Source: Mnemiopsis leidyi
Taxonomy: Eukaryota; Ctenophora; Tentaculata; Lobata; Bolinopsidae
NCBI GenBank assembly: GCA_000226015.1
Contig: JH153162.1
Span: 18,857 to 74,560 of the forward strand
Length of the DNA: 55,704 nucleotides
Reading direction: 5' to 3'
Below the pieces are notes generated by a model. The model was given only the letters and a program-made list of their open reading frames with translations. It made no database searches and was not told where the DNA came from. Position 1 is the stretch's first letter; each line of letters starts with the position of its first letter. A program made the position numbers and the translations under genes. This document shows positions 1-12,349 of the stretch, piece by piece.

Positions 1-271
1 GGGTCCCAGGGTGATAACTGAGTTCATATCAACCTGCTGAGAGAGAGAGCGAGCTATGGTGAGGTCATAGTCACGTGGTGTGCGCGTGATAAACTTGTGG
101 TCCAATGAGAGCAGAGTGTGCGCTCACAAGGTAGATGCTCGTGACTGTTTATCGGCCAATCAGAACTGTCGCTCAGGTCACACGAAATTATCTCAAAAAC
201 CAAAAGTCGTAGAAAGTTGAGCATGGTCGGAAATTGTAGGTCTATGATAAAATAGTCGTTCGATAAGTTGT

Positions 272-330
272 TTATTACCCGGTCAACGATTCTCGGGCCT
301 ACGGCCCTCGAAACGTTGACCGGGCAATAA
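272..330. repeat. Short imperfect hairpin
   Basis: TTATTACCCGGTCAACG at 272-288 pairs with its near-perfect reverse complement at 314-330 (16 of 17). An inner GGGCC/GGCCC pairing lies in the loop. No target duplication was recognised. It is probably the remnant of a small inverted-repeat element. Confidence 0.6.
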
Positions 331-1045
331 GCATACATACACATAAGCCATGATTTAATGATTTGGAAGTTATTTAGCTAGTATGTAATTGTAAATTCAG
401 AATTCTCCGAGCCAGATCTGTCAAGTTGCGCACAGTCCGAATGTAAAATGTTGATATGACAACAATTTTTTTCATTGTCCAGTGGTGGTTGCAAAAAATT
501 CAGTGGTCAAACTCAGAACTCAATGATTGTACATGATGTATGTCTCGTTAAGATGGTCGCGATAGGTTTTTGCATAATGTTTAGTATTCCTTAACAAAAT
601 TGCACTGTTTCAGCCAATTTTTGCCTTATGGCTGACAATTTTTCGCCCTGGATTTGTCTTTTAGTTTTTTGGCTCGAATGAATTCTACTGCTCTTGGTTT
701 TTTCTGAAATGGGCGTAAGAATACTGAGACAGAAATGGGAAATCTCTGTCTCTATCACGTGATAGCGTTTCCCGAAGTTCATTGGTCGTTTCTGGTTTAT
801 CAAATCGCTGCTATCACTGCACATGTGTCTTATCGGCCCATTGTGGATATCATACTGATAAAGTGTGTAAAGTGAATTTACAGTATCATCTTCTTTTGCA
901 TTGTCGGATCTGTAGTCAGTGTCATTCATGTTCCTGGATACTTTTAGTTTCCTTTCATCACAACCACGGTGTCTTTATAGACTAAGCCCATACAGAAGAC
1001 TCCATATGAACTTTGCTGCCTGTAAAGAATACGGCTACCTACTGT

Positions 1046-1325
1046 AAATTTAGTAGTTTTGTTGATATTCTATGTAGACTTAAAAATGCGTTTTTAGGAA
1101 ACTTTTCATCAAATATTTCGAACTGACACGTTCATATTTACTCAAATTATCTGTATAATAGTAGTGTTGAAAGTATTTAAAAAAGTTTTAATACTTCCAA
1201 CACTACTATTATACAAACAATTTGGGTAAATGAATATACACGTGTCAGTTCGAAATATTTGTTGAAAAGTTTCCTAGAAACGCGTTTTCAAGTCTACAGA
1301 GAAAATTAACAAAGCTACTAAATTT
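1046..1325. repeat. 280-bp foldback (long inverted-repeat) element
   Basis: Two arms of about 137 bases (roughly 1046-1182 and 1189-1325) are reverse complements at roughly 85-90% identity by eye, separated by a loop of only a few A/T bases. The ends are AAATTTAGTAG and CTACTAAATTT. There is no coding capacity, and I saw no clear flanking duplication. It looks like a non-autonomous foldback/MITE-type element, probably in an intron of the first gene. If transcribed it would form a long imperfect hairpin. Confidence 0.85.
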
Positions 1326-1401
1326 GAAGAATGAGACTTAATAACTACTTGCTGCTATCAGGAATTTTTTCTTGTCTGCTAACATTGAATTTTGGTTTCA
1401 G

Positions 1402-4400
1402 AAGTTGCTCAGAATCACGACAAACAAATCAGCTCGTTACAAAGCGATGTCGAGAAACTGACAGCAAGCTTAGCATCCGCTGACGACAGCAAGGCGGAAC
1501 TCGAGTCTCTAGTGGAGAAAAATGAGGTTCTGAAGAACGAGAATTATCGTCTGGAAGAGGAGCTCATCAAACTTCGCGGTACATATTCCATCTCAATCAT
1601 ACATCCACGTTAATCTAGAGAATTATATTGGAATTTGAATAAATTTTTATCTTTCCTGTATGATATAACTGAACGTTACATCTTAACAGAGGAACTAGAA
1701 GCGGAGAGCGGCGAGCCTAAACAACCAATAGTGGCAGCAGTTGAAGTAGAAACCACTACAAAATCCTGTGACAGACAGTTCAGTGACGTTTCTACCAACA
1801 CTGAGCCCAGCACTCGCGATCCCTGCAGCAGAGGTTTAAAGGAAATGTTTGAATTTTATCTTTTATTCTGAAGTTTTTTAACATTTCCTACTCATACCTG
1901 CGGTAGCATCATCAGTCATGCCAATTTATATTTTCCGCCCTTAGAACATTCAACAGAGGACCAAGAAAACCAGATGAATACAGTCAACATCAAGGACTCA
2001 ATGTCTCAGACAGAAAAATGGTTCGACGCTATTTCTCCTTCGTCCTCCAAATCTGACATTCTGTCTAATTCCTTTGCTGGTGCAGGTACAAAACAAATTT
2101 ATTGGCTGACATTACATTAAATATGAGAAATTTGACTCAATAGATTTTCGTATTGGTGGTTTGTGGTGCTTGGAACACGTTCGATAGAATATCATACCAG
2201 GCGAAAAGAGATACCGATCGCTTAGAGCTGGGAGGAGAGACGGCCCTAGACCCTGGTCAAACTCTAACGCATTTGAAGGTTCCATCGCTCATGCTATGGC
2301 TCTTATTGAATCTCTAGACGACATCAAAAGTTCCTGTGTCAAGTTCAGAGAAGAGGCCGAGAGGTATGAAATAGTCCCTAGTCAGGCTACATCAAATCTT
2401 TTACCACTGTCCTACAGTATTAATGGGAATTTAGATGTCAACATGACAACTTACAGGGACGAAGTTGAACTCAGTGCCTCCGAAGAACTGTCAGTTACTG
2501 ACGACAGTCTTAACTCCAAGACAGACGTCAACACGACCATCTCTCCTCCGCCTAAGAGACGTAACTCCTACAGGTGAGGTGTCGGTTTTACTTTGATACC
2601 CCTCAAATTTTACTCACTACTCAGAGATAGACATTAGACAGGCATTTAGACCAGTTGCAGTGCCAGGTCTGTTGTGGTACGCCACCAGATTGTTAACAAT
2701 GTTTACATTAAAGTTAGCCCCTCCAACAGGGAGGCGTGTGAGGAAGAAGAGACGATGGGGACGACCACACTTCGGGGAGAAGACCTGTTTGACGACACTT
2801 CTGAAGCTGACGAGCACTACGAGCTGGCTCCTGAAGACCACGCAGGCGGTTCGTCTGACCGTCCCGGCGCCATCTTGAACAAAGGTAGGATATCATGTAA
2901 CTTTTCTTCTTTCTCGCATTGGAATTAAAGCTTAACTTTTTAATTTGTTCTTATGGTTTCGTGATTGTAACGAGATTTAGTATTGCATATGTTGCCCGAT
3001 ATTATAGACGGTGTGGGTACTAGCGTGGATATCCTCGACTCCATGTCGCATGTGCCGAGCCCCCCGAACTGGCGGCCCTCCACGCCACCGCCGCGAGCCC
3101 CGACCCCGCCCTCCACGGCGGCACCCTCTCGTCCCTTCTCGCCGTTAGCAGCGCGACGCAGCGCGGGGGCTCTTCATCACTCCGTAGTTAGTAAGAGAAC
3201 CTCTTCTTTAGGCAGCACCGTGGTGCCGCGGCCTCCTCCACGATCCCATAGGAAGGGTAGGTTGCATGTCTTAGCGGGCTTCACCAGCTATGTCTTAATC
3301 TGGTGTTCCCGGACACGCATGCAAACATGCTTGTGTAATGTGTTCACTCATTCGTGCTAGAAAAATGTTGCTACTTCTTCGCTTTTGAAGTTGGAAAATA
3401 AAAAATAGAGTTTTTATTGTCAGTATTTTTCAGAGCTTGTAGGATCTTTCAGAGTTTCATGAATTATCCCAATTTATGCTGTGATGTTTTCATGAAAAAG
3501 CTTAATACGCTCAATTCTTTATTTTGTCATTGTTCCCTGTAGTTTTGTCTGATTCAACTTTTCAAACAATTTCTTAAAAAAGGAAATATCTTTATTATCC
3601 AAATCCCCTAATATTTAAAGGTCGTGTTCTTTTTAAAGCTGTGTACATTTACATTCTTCTTGTGTTATTCCTCAGTGGAATTCCATGTTCACAATTAAAA
3701 TCTTAATTTTTACGTTTAAAAATGTTCATCATGTCGCTAGGTATGAATATTTACAAAATTAGAATCAAACAGATGTCTTTCTTTTTAGTATCAATTATTC
3801 AGTTATGTTAATTTTTCCAAATTTCTAACTTTAGGATCTCTTTCAGTTGAGTCAGCCAGCTCCTCTCCACGGCCGGACCAATCAGAAAGTCCAATCAATC
3901 GATCAGGTAACTATTCACTCATGACCACATTTTGCATAATAATCATATAGTATGAAACAGCTAATTGTAAGAGTTGCTATCACGCTAAGTTAACATCGCA
4001 AGCTAGTTTCTTTTCTGTTTACCGTAATTGCTAAGTCAAGCCGTTACCTATCCGATAGGTAGAGCACGCATTCTATCGCGGTTTGCAGTTCACGGCCGAG
4101 CTAGATGCTGTTAGGTTTCTGTTGAATATGCATGACGCTGTGCTTCTAGCCGCTCCGAGGGGAATAGGGCTACTTGTTTTCTTCCATAATCATACCGAGT
4201 TCAATATGGCCCAGTTGTTAGATTACAGTATTTAATTAGAATACGAGTACGACATGTATCAAAAAAAGCTTTTAACTTTCTGGCACACGAAGTCCGTATT
4301 CCCCGTGAGCTTGTTTTGCATGTGTAGTGGTATGTCAACATATTACATATAATGATCGCATTTTGATTTCAACTTAATACCAAATCAAACTACAATTTAC

Positions 4401-4824
4401 TATGTTCGTCTGATTTTATTAATCCTTGTAAAATCTGTAAAGGCATGATTCTTTTATTTACTTTTCCATAATTACTTTTTTGCCGTAAAACTTGCTGCAA
4501 GGGAAACAGCCAGTTCAAAGTTTGATTGTAATTTTGTACGCACCATCCTACCAAATATCAGCAGGCAGCAACCCATACACAACCGTCTTTCTGACAAAAA
4601 ACCCACGTACCGTACCACTCATAGCAAAACAAGCCCTAGGCCCTGTTTCCTCCCCGTCTCCGTATACTCATGCCGTAACAGCACTAGGGAACGGCTACAG
4701 GAGAAAGACAATGCCACACGGTCGAGACTCCTCCTCGCCGTCTCGTCCTGGTATTGATCTGTATAAGCTGACCCCCATCCCCCCGGTACGGCACTACCGG
4801 AAACCCGCGTGGGGTGTGGAGTAG
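1402..4824 (+). CDS. Coiled-coil, Ser/Pro-rich protein, C-terminal part (8 exons)
   Basis: Exons: 1402-1578, 1690-1833, 1945-2085, 2201-2573, 2730-2884, 3008-3256, 3835-3906 and 4565-4824 (TAG stop). All junctions are GT-AG and the frame is continuous, giving about 523 residues after the split first codon. The first 60 or so residues are a charged coiled coil with leucine heptads. They are followed by acidic, Ser/Thr-rich low-complexity sequence. A strongly Pro-rich segment (exon 3008-3256, locally GC-rich with PSPP, TPPP and PTPP motifs) follows, then a basic, Ser-rich tail ending in AWGVE. Seven of the eight introns implied, counting the one before 1402, are phase 1. The N-terminus is missing because the first exon opens in mid-codon. 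The overall design resembles a cytoskeletal or organelle-adaptor protein, but I do not recognise the family. Exon structure is well supported; function is unknown. Confidence 0.8.
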
Positions 4825-7800
4825 CGTCACGTGACCTACACCCCAGCTAGGTAAGCTTGGAATCAGAGAGAGAGTGAGACGTGTGTCCTCAGCTCCTGCG
4901 CTCTCTGCGAGCATCTGTCTTGTCGTTGACATCCTGGCGTTGTACGATATTCTACTTTATCTCTATCTCTGCTATCTGCTCCTTGTCTTTTCATGATGTT
5001 ACGTGCATGTTTGATGTTGCTGAAACCTTATTGGAGAAAAATTTAATTTAACACATTTGATAACCATGATCGTGTCGTTGCCAAGCTGATACATTCTGTG
5101 TTAATCGTTTGTTTCAAATTTTTGTGTTATCACGAAAAATCAAGATGTTCATCGAAATAACCGATTTCCATCTGAAAAAAGTATGTGTTCCATGTTTTGT
5201 ATAAGTGTTGTTGGTAAGAATTGGATTTTTGAAATTTTGGTCTTATATTTTTGCCTGTGCTAAGGGCCGGGGCCTGTACTCATTGTTTGATGCTGCAATT
5301 TTAAAATTTTGAACGATCTTTTTTCTTATGCTTCCGCCAGAAATGCATATATAAAGGTTTCTCTTCTTAATTTTGTTTGGCTGCCAACACTGACTGATGA
5401 CAAATAAGCACTCCGCATCATCTTAAAGCACCCAAACCCTGCCCGATATTTCTTGTCGCATTTTCGCCACCCCTGACTGACAACCGCACAGACTGACAGA
5501 CAGCAGAGCAAAGTTCACGATACACGCACCGTGTTAAAGCACTAGTCTTACTTCTTTCAGGATCAATCAAGTCCCGGTTTAAGGGTATCACCAGTTATGT
5601 GAGTTCCTTCTGGCAAGGAAGTGGGCGGTAATCCTGGCAACACCATGCAATCACATAATCCACTCTCTGAGATTCGACACACTTGTGTGACAAGCTTGGA
5701 CTGCTGACCAGATCTATAAATAGTATCATGAATGTAGTGGACACTCACTGACTGGTGACTGATCTCTTGTGTGCCTATAATCCCCTTTTTTAAGATCTTT
5801 GTTAACCGATGATATTGTTGCTATGATCTGTCTCTTTTTTTCTTAGCTGTTCCGTGAAAATGTGAAATGGAAAAGTTAAAGTTTAGTTTTATGATTTTGA
5901 AATTTGTTTGAGGTTTTGATATCCGTTGATTGATCTCAACGTGAGGAAAGTTTCAAGACATCCCTTTTGCATTAATGATTGTTGCTTTTTGAACATTTAG
6001 TTTTATAAAACTGTGAATATCAGTGATTTTACTGGTTTCTGTTAAGAACTGTTTCTAGTGTCTATTTGAAAGTGAGAGTGAGGCAAAGTTTTCACATTTA
6101 AATTGTGTGACAAATATTAGACAGCACGTGTATCAGCTTGGCAAGTCCGGACAAAAAATTATCAAAGCACAGAAAACCCCCTCCTCGTGGTTCCACGGGT
6201 TATATTTTCCTGGGTGTATCTGTATTATTGATTTCAGCAACAACTTCTGCGATCATGCTTCAATGTTGGGGTCTTCTTATTAATCATTTTCATGTACATG
6301 TAACTTCTTCCTAGCCGTTGCAAGATGATAAGATGAGGATGCAAGCTGACTATTTTCAAATGATCAACTGCATGTGCATCGCTGTATATAGGTTCTAAAT
6401 AATATCTGAATGAAAAGAAGAACATAAGGTGAAGTGAAACCATCGCACACGTGACCACCGCAGTTTATTAGCTCTCACCTCGTAATGGCTGGATTGCAAC
6501 GTAATGGCTGGATTGCAACGTTGAAGGAATATCTATTCCTGCCATTATGGTCTGTATGATGTTCAGGATCCGTGTACAATTTCGAATTTTTGCATTTGTC
6601 ATATATGATGATCATGAAAGTTTAAATTTGTACATGATAATATCGTTGTGGTATAAGCCTTTTGTTTGGCTCCAAGGTAATGACGGCCGGCATGTCACCA
6701 TGAACTCTTCTTTTTATGTTCAAATCTCAGATCTTGCCTTAATACTAATAGTATTTTCCTTGGGAGTGTAGCAATCCCTCTAATAATCAAATGAGATACA
6801 TGAATATAAAATACGGGTCGTATATTGGTGTAAAGTTTCAATGTTCCCTGCACTCTGCCCTTGCCGATTGTACCGAGCCGCCTAACTCCAGCAATCACCT
6901 TTACTAACAAGGCTAGTAACATCACTAACCTTGCTAATTATCATCAATGTTAAACAACAACATTACGTTCTCGAAACTTCTCTGCTCTGGTTCAATGCTG
7001 GCCTTACGTGGGCTGAACTCTTGGGCTATTGTTGGAATTGCCAAGTTGAACCACACGCTGTTGCTATGTTGTCGCACAAAAAAAAACAAATTAAAAAGTG
7101 AAATTATAATTTAAATCTATAAATTGAAAGAGTATAAATAAAAATGACAATTACAAGTAAAGGTAAACAAAAAACAAGCTCTGATTGTGATCAGAAGGTA
7201 ATATGGTAAGCGTCATTTGTTTTGATTTATTTTCTAGTTAGTACTCAAAAATAAATTGTCTTTACGATGATATTGTTCAACTTCAAGTAATGAGTATAAT
7301 GACTCAATCCACCCTCAACAGAACTGGCAATAAAATTTACTTCAGGTCAAGAAATTGAGAGTCGACTTCAGTATTTCCAGGTTAGTTCATGTCTTTTTCC
7401 AGTGTTCTACTACTAGGAAACTCTAAAATTTTGTGATATCTATTTGAATTCAGCTTGTAAAGTTAGTAAGTTGGTTATACTTTCTGCCTCTTGCTCATTT
7501 AAATGCATGGTCCCGCAATTTTTACTCCAAATTAATTAAACTTGTAGTAGCAGTTCGTAAGTTTAACTGCTTAACTGTTTGTGAAAATGAATTGAAATGT
7601 GAAAAAAATCCCGAAGTTGTGACCAGTTTACGAAATGAAATTTTTAAAGTTAAACCGAATTATCGGTCAAGCCATTAGTTGCCCCTGGCATGACAGCCGA
7701 ATTGATTGAATACGCGAGAACCAATTAAACAAGTTAAAGTGTGTCAGTTTCTGACCGAGGTTGAAGTTTCTATTTCCAGCTGGAGGTGGACGTGTGTTAT

Positions 7801-9532
7801 TTGCGTGTACACCGTTACAAAATACCAGTAGCAGTACGGAGAGCTGCCAAGAAAGTGTGAATGAGAAGGAACGTGCGTGCGTGAAGTGTGTTGAGTGTGA
7901 AGTGGGAACTTGTAAATAATATTATGATATTGTAGTCTTTTTGATAGGGTCAATGTACAGTATGAGTAGGTATCGCATGTGATAGTATTAAGTAGTTCCA
8001 GCAATAGTGTTGTAGGATAGCTCAGCCAAGATTTCATTTTTAATTAACCTTTATGTTGTGAGTTTGAAATAGAACCGCTTGGGAGCAAATTCCTACGGGT
8101 TTTCAACTTGTAAAGTTGTAATGGCTTCACAGCTTCTCTGAAATATTGAATTTCGGCGAAATAAAAAAATGCTCGTCGAAGTACGTGCATTTTTCCCAAT
8201 TCTAGGGATTCGCTGAAACTATATCAATATGCTCCTTATGTTTTTTCTTAAAGATCTCTTTAAAAATTTTTTTTCCTTGATTTGGTGTCTATGATTATGA
8301 AGAACGCATTCGAAAGCTTAAAGGTTTTTGTTGATCGGAGTGTGATATAGTCCATGTTGAAATAAGCGTTCAGAAATTTCCCACAAATCAAGATATTCCC
8401 TACTTTAAGTTTAAGTTTATACCAGAATTCGCCAAATCATGTATTTTTTCCATTGCATAAGATTATAATTTATGACAATGTATGATATCGTATACTGAGA
8501 ATCAACCCTTATATTTACAATTACAGTAGACATGTCGACTGATGTAAGGATTAATTACCTCATCGTTTCACCGTAAAATTTTGATTTTTGAGAATATTAA
8601 ATATGGCATAATTTAGCTAAATTTTGATAGGTAAATTTTATAATTTGTTTTCGATACACAGTACCTGATAATTTGTACATTTACGCATTATATTGTTAAG
8701 TAAAATTTATTGGCCTCAGAAGGGGGAGGTGTCAAACCTTTGATTAAGCTTGACTTTGAGAGAGGGAGGGGTGAAAATTGCCGAAATTCTGATTATGCAT
8801 TTATAGCCATGGTGGTTTCAATAAAAGAACAATTTTAATGTCCTGTTCTATGTGCAAGTCATCCGGTATATGAGATTTAGAACATAATATTATGTGTGCG
8901 TGTTATTTCTTTATCCTGTTTTCGTAACAATTAAGTATTAAGTTGAAATTAAGTGTTTTCAATTATACGTTAAGTCAAACTTTAAGTATGCTGTTTTGTT
9001 TGTTGAAATTTCTAATTTATGTATCTTAGTGCTGTACTTGTAGTTGTATATCTTAGTTTTTGTGAATTAAATTTTTTAAAAATATGTGCGTCCCAATATT
9101 TACTTTTAGTTTTCAGCAAATAATTTGTATCCGTCGTAAAATTAAAGCTGTCGATTTTAATCATATTTCTGATTTTATCATCAGAATCCCAATTTGACCT
9201 AGATTCCTAACTTATTTCATGAAAGATACAAAACTTAGATTATCCTGCGGTTAAGTAAATATCCAGGGCAAAATCTTTCTCTACATCAACATGCGATGCT
9301 GTACCGTGTTTACATTTCGCGGCTGTGGTTAGTCTCTGCAGTCAAGTGTGACCCATGGCGAAGCAGAGCTAATGCGCTACATCAACATTCAACATGTTTG
9401 TGTACTGTGTAGTGAGTGTAAGATGGCTTAGACTGCCCACGTAGCGCAGAATATCGAGTAGAAGCTAAAACGGTGCTGGAGCAGAAAAAATTCAATCAAA
9501 ATGAGTGTCAGCTTTATGACAGAATCATGATT
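4825..9532. other. Intergenic stretch, 4.7 kb
   Basis: AT-rich sequence without a convincing gene. The first part presumably holds the 3' UTR of the coiled-coil gene ending at 4824; a donor-like CTAG/GTAAG at about 4849 could begin a 3'-UTR intron. The last few hundred bases before 9533 are the probable 3' UTR of the minus-strand GTPase. Open frames of 60-97 codons here have non-coding composition. One 19-bp tandem duplication is listed separately. Confidence 0.5.
6481..6518. repeat. 19-bp perfect tandem duplication
   Basis: CGTAATGGCTGGATTGCAA occurs twice back to back (6481-6499 and 6500-6518) with no mismatch, so it is probably a recent slippage or repair duplication. Confidence 0.9.
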
Positions 9533-10189
9533 TCACAATGCTGCAAAAGGCATATCAATTTTTCGGGAAAATGCGTGAAATCTCTCCATCAAAGACGGGA
9601 AAAACAGTTTATGTAGTTCGTAAAACAACTCATCTACTCCGTCGTGGTATAGAGCCGAAACTTCGTGATACAGATCAGCACCGACACTTTCTGAGAAGCT
9701 CTGTCCTTCTAACCGGGACACCAGGGTCTTCTTCGAGTCGAACATTTCAAACAAAGTGTCCTGATTAGATCTAAGATCTGCCTTTGTACCGACGAGTACC
9801 AGTTTAGGAACCTTGCTCTTTGTGGAGCAGAACGATTCACAACACTCGCAGTCCGTTGAGTGAAGCTCGATGTAACTCAGTACATTTATTGCAGTCTCCA
9901 TGGAGCCTCTGTCCGCCACGTTGAAACAAAGAAGGATGACGTCAATGGCGGACATGAGTTTGGGAGCCACGTCCAAGATCCGGTAGACCGGACCAGTGTC
10001 TAAAATCCGGAGATTCAGAGTCTTCCCCCGCTTCTCTATAGACCTCTCCACTATAAGTTCTGAGGGCAGGCTCGTGTTGAGGAACTTGCCAGTCTCGTAG
10101 GAGTAGAGCAGCGAAGTTTTACCGGCACCTGGCCCTCCTACTATTAGACAGTTCGCCGTGATCTCTTTCTGGCTGCCGAACATGCGCAT
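9533..10189 (-). CDS. Atypical Ras/Rho-like small GTPase
   Basis: 218 residues in a single exon. G1 P-loop is GGPGAGKTS (residues 18-26) with the GxxxxGKT lysine K24. The G3/switch II reads LDTGPVYR (63-70) where Ras-type proteins have DTAGQE, so the catalytic glutamine is missing. G4 is GTKADLR (134-140), the TKxD form with following LR seen in Rho-family proteins. G5 is SAL (178-180). A Cys-rich insert (CECCESFC, 114-121) precedes G4. Position 20, equivalent to Ras Gly12, is Pro. The C-terminus ends FAAL with no CAAX cysteine, so prenylation is not expected. ATG 10189 is the first start. The frame is open upstream for six codons to an AG acceptor at 10211-10210, so a 5'-UTR intron, a leader splice site or a further upstream exon is possible. 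Likely GTP-binding with poor hydrolysis; subfamily unclear. Confidence 0.85.
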   Translation of the reverse strand: MRMFGSQKEITANCLIVGGPGAGKTSLLYSYETGKFLNTSLPSELIVERSIEKRGKTLNLRILDTGPVYRILDVAPKLMSAIDVILLCFNVADRGSMETAINVLSYIELHSTDCECCESFCSTKSKVPKLVLVGTKADLRSNQDTLFEMFDSKKTLVSRLEGQSFSESVGADLYHEVSALYHDGVDELFYELHKLFFPSLMERFHAFSRKIDMPFAAL

Positions 10190-12349
10190 CTTCTTCTGCT
10201 TCTTTAATTCTGAAAATCTGGAATTTTAGTCAACTTTCGCTAACTGGATTCTGGGTTGATAAACTACCGTGATTAACGTGGCAAAGTCTGTCCAAATTAT
10301 TCAAACCGAGCATTGAATTGAGTGAAATGAATCAAAATTCCGGTGTAAGGTTGATATTAATTATTTAAACTTAACAAACACATTACCTGGACAGAATAAT
10401 TCTGTAATTATTTTGACCCAGTCAATTTCGATAGCAAGAGATCTAGAGCACTTCGCGGGCATGGTTTAAAAGTTTGACACAAAAAAGCTTTAAGTGCAAT
10501 AGTGCGAATAAGTGTAAACTAAATTTCTTACAAAAAACAAGGACGCAAATTCTGGTGGTTACTGAAGTTTGTGGTCTGTGTCAAATGTTGCCGACGGAAA
10601 TGCAGTGCTGTGTTGTGTGACGAGGACATCTGTTTATATGACAAAATAACAACAAGCAGTGCCAACAAATTTCCCTTCTCCCCAACAATACATACTTCCG
10701 GTTGTTGGAAGCCTAGGTTTAATTTTTTATCACTGCTTTTAAGATCTTCTGGTTCCATCTTGCATATGAATCCAGGAGGTTTCCCAGATATCAGGAATAT
10801 GATTTTGGCTGTCCTTGTGATTGATTTCAATCACCCAGTAAATAAGTGATTGAAAACATTGACAGCCATAATGGTATTCCTGAAATCTAGTCATTTTAAT
10901 GCTAATTTTAGCAAAGTGCAGTTTAGGTATCAGTATCAAAAATGGAACTGTGTGCATAAGATCACTATCACCTTTTGTGCCATATTTTGGACTGTGAGAT
11001 TCACGAATAACGTAGAACTGCAACTTATAGAACGGTAGACTGAACTATGCATATTTTCATAAAAACGTGTTTTTTCACAAAACTAATTGGTACATGTCAC
11101 ATCGACATTCCCATTGCAGAGAGAAATGATTAGTTTATACTATTTTCAGATAGTATCGTTAATATGTCCTATTAACACCCTCGTACTTGTCTTATAATTT
11201 CATGACGACAATCAGCGCTAATGACTGCCCCCACACCACAATTTGTCTAATGGCTGGAGAATGTGAAGTGTATGTAGGAATAACAAGCTGGGTTTAATTA
11301 GTTCACGTGACCAGAAGTGCTAATGTACTTACCTGGCACCGTATTCAAGAAGGCAAGGCGTGTGTGACTGTGTGTGTGTGCACTAGTGCGCATGTGTGCG
11401 GGATTAGTTACGTGAAGCTGGTTTATTTAACTTAGTTACCGGCAGTCTGATGCCTGAGAGTTATTATTAGAAAATGGCCGCTTTGTGTGTTAATTTGGAA
11501 AAATTTCTGTTTCTTATTCTTTCCACCACCGGAAAAGTTTTTATGGAGTGACGGTTCTGTTCTTTCGTCCTTCAGTTTTGTTTTTAGAATTAGTCGACGA
11601 AAATATTATTTTTGGAGCTATGCCATAATGACATGTCTTCATTTCTATATCATGACCTAATTTCTGCACCCATTTTGTAATTTGTGATCATATGCTAATG
11701 TTGACGAAAATCACGCATCAATTTGATAAAAGAAATTCACATGCCAATAACTAAATGATGTCAGTTGGCTTCAGGTGAAATAGCAACAACACACTACTCG
11801 TTATATTTTAAGATTACAATAACATTAACACCCCATTTCTGTTAGGAAGCTCTGGAATCAGGGCAGTTCCCGGCGCTAGTCGGTACTCTTGTAGACTTTG
11901 GAGCAGACCACTGGCCGATACTGAGCGTTTGCTGGCACCTTGCTGCGACCTACACCCACTCTCACCTCCGACGATGTGATCTGAAAGTCTCCTCCCGCGG
12001 TCTGCCCACTTTGACGTCCTCAGGTGAGAGGAAGAGAGACGGAGTGGGCGCGAGAGGTGTACTGTGAAGTGTGGGTGAAGTGAGGAGTGTGTGTGTCGGA
12101 CTAATATCTGTTTCTGATTCTCTGAGCTTTGTGCTTGATTCTTTAGCATCTAGTTGCAACCAGAAAAATCGCATACGGCATATTTCGAGAAATCTCCTAA
12201 TCGAAGCATTGTACGCATACATTAATCTTCATCCTAAAACCCGAAACCTTGTCGCAACTTTAAAATCTTTCAAATTTTCGAGGAGCTGAACGGTCCGTTA
12301 AAGGATTTCAGGTGATCAGCAGTTCTGGTAGAGCCAAGGTAAACCTGCA
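10190..12349. other. Intergenic region between divergent genes
   Basis: The minus-strand GTPase and the plus-strand coiled-coil ORF at 12350 are divergent, so promoter sequence for both should lie here. On the minus strand a pyrimidine-rich ATTTTCAG acceptor ends at 10210, 20 bases before the GTPase ATG. A TTTCAG at 12306-12311 lies shortly before the ATG at 12350. A GT-rich run lies near 11358-11398. Open frames on either strand look non-coding. Confidence 0.5.

Larger units (their letters stand above)
1..1401. other. Non-coding stretch upstream of first exon
   Basis: No convincing coding exon is visible. The open frames here lack recognisable composition or flanking splice sites. The stretch contains a short hairpin (272-330) and a 280-bp foldback repeat (1046-1325), listed separately. 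The first exon at 1402 begins in mid-codon, so most of this region is probably intron of the first gene, whose 5' exons lie outside the window or were not recognised. Confidence 0.6.

Noticed and set aside
1402-4824. Assignment of the first gene to the TRAK/Milton adaptor family
   Set aside because: Only the general plan (coiled coil then Ser/Pro-rich tail) matches; no diagnostic motif was found.
5078-6145. Inverted 15-mer TTGCCAAGCTGATAC about 1 kb apart
   Set aside because: Pairing does not extend into the flanks, so chance is the simpler explanation.
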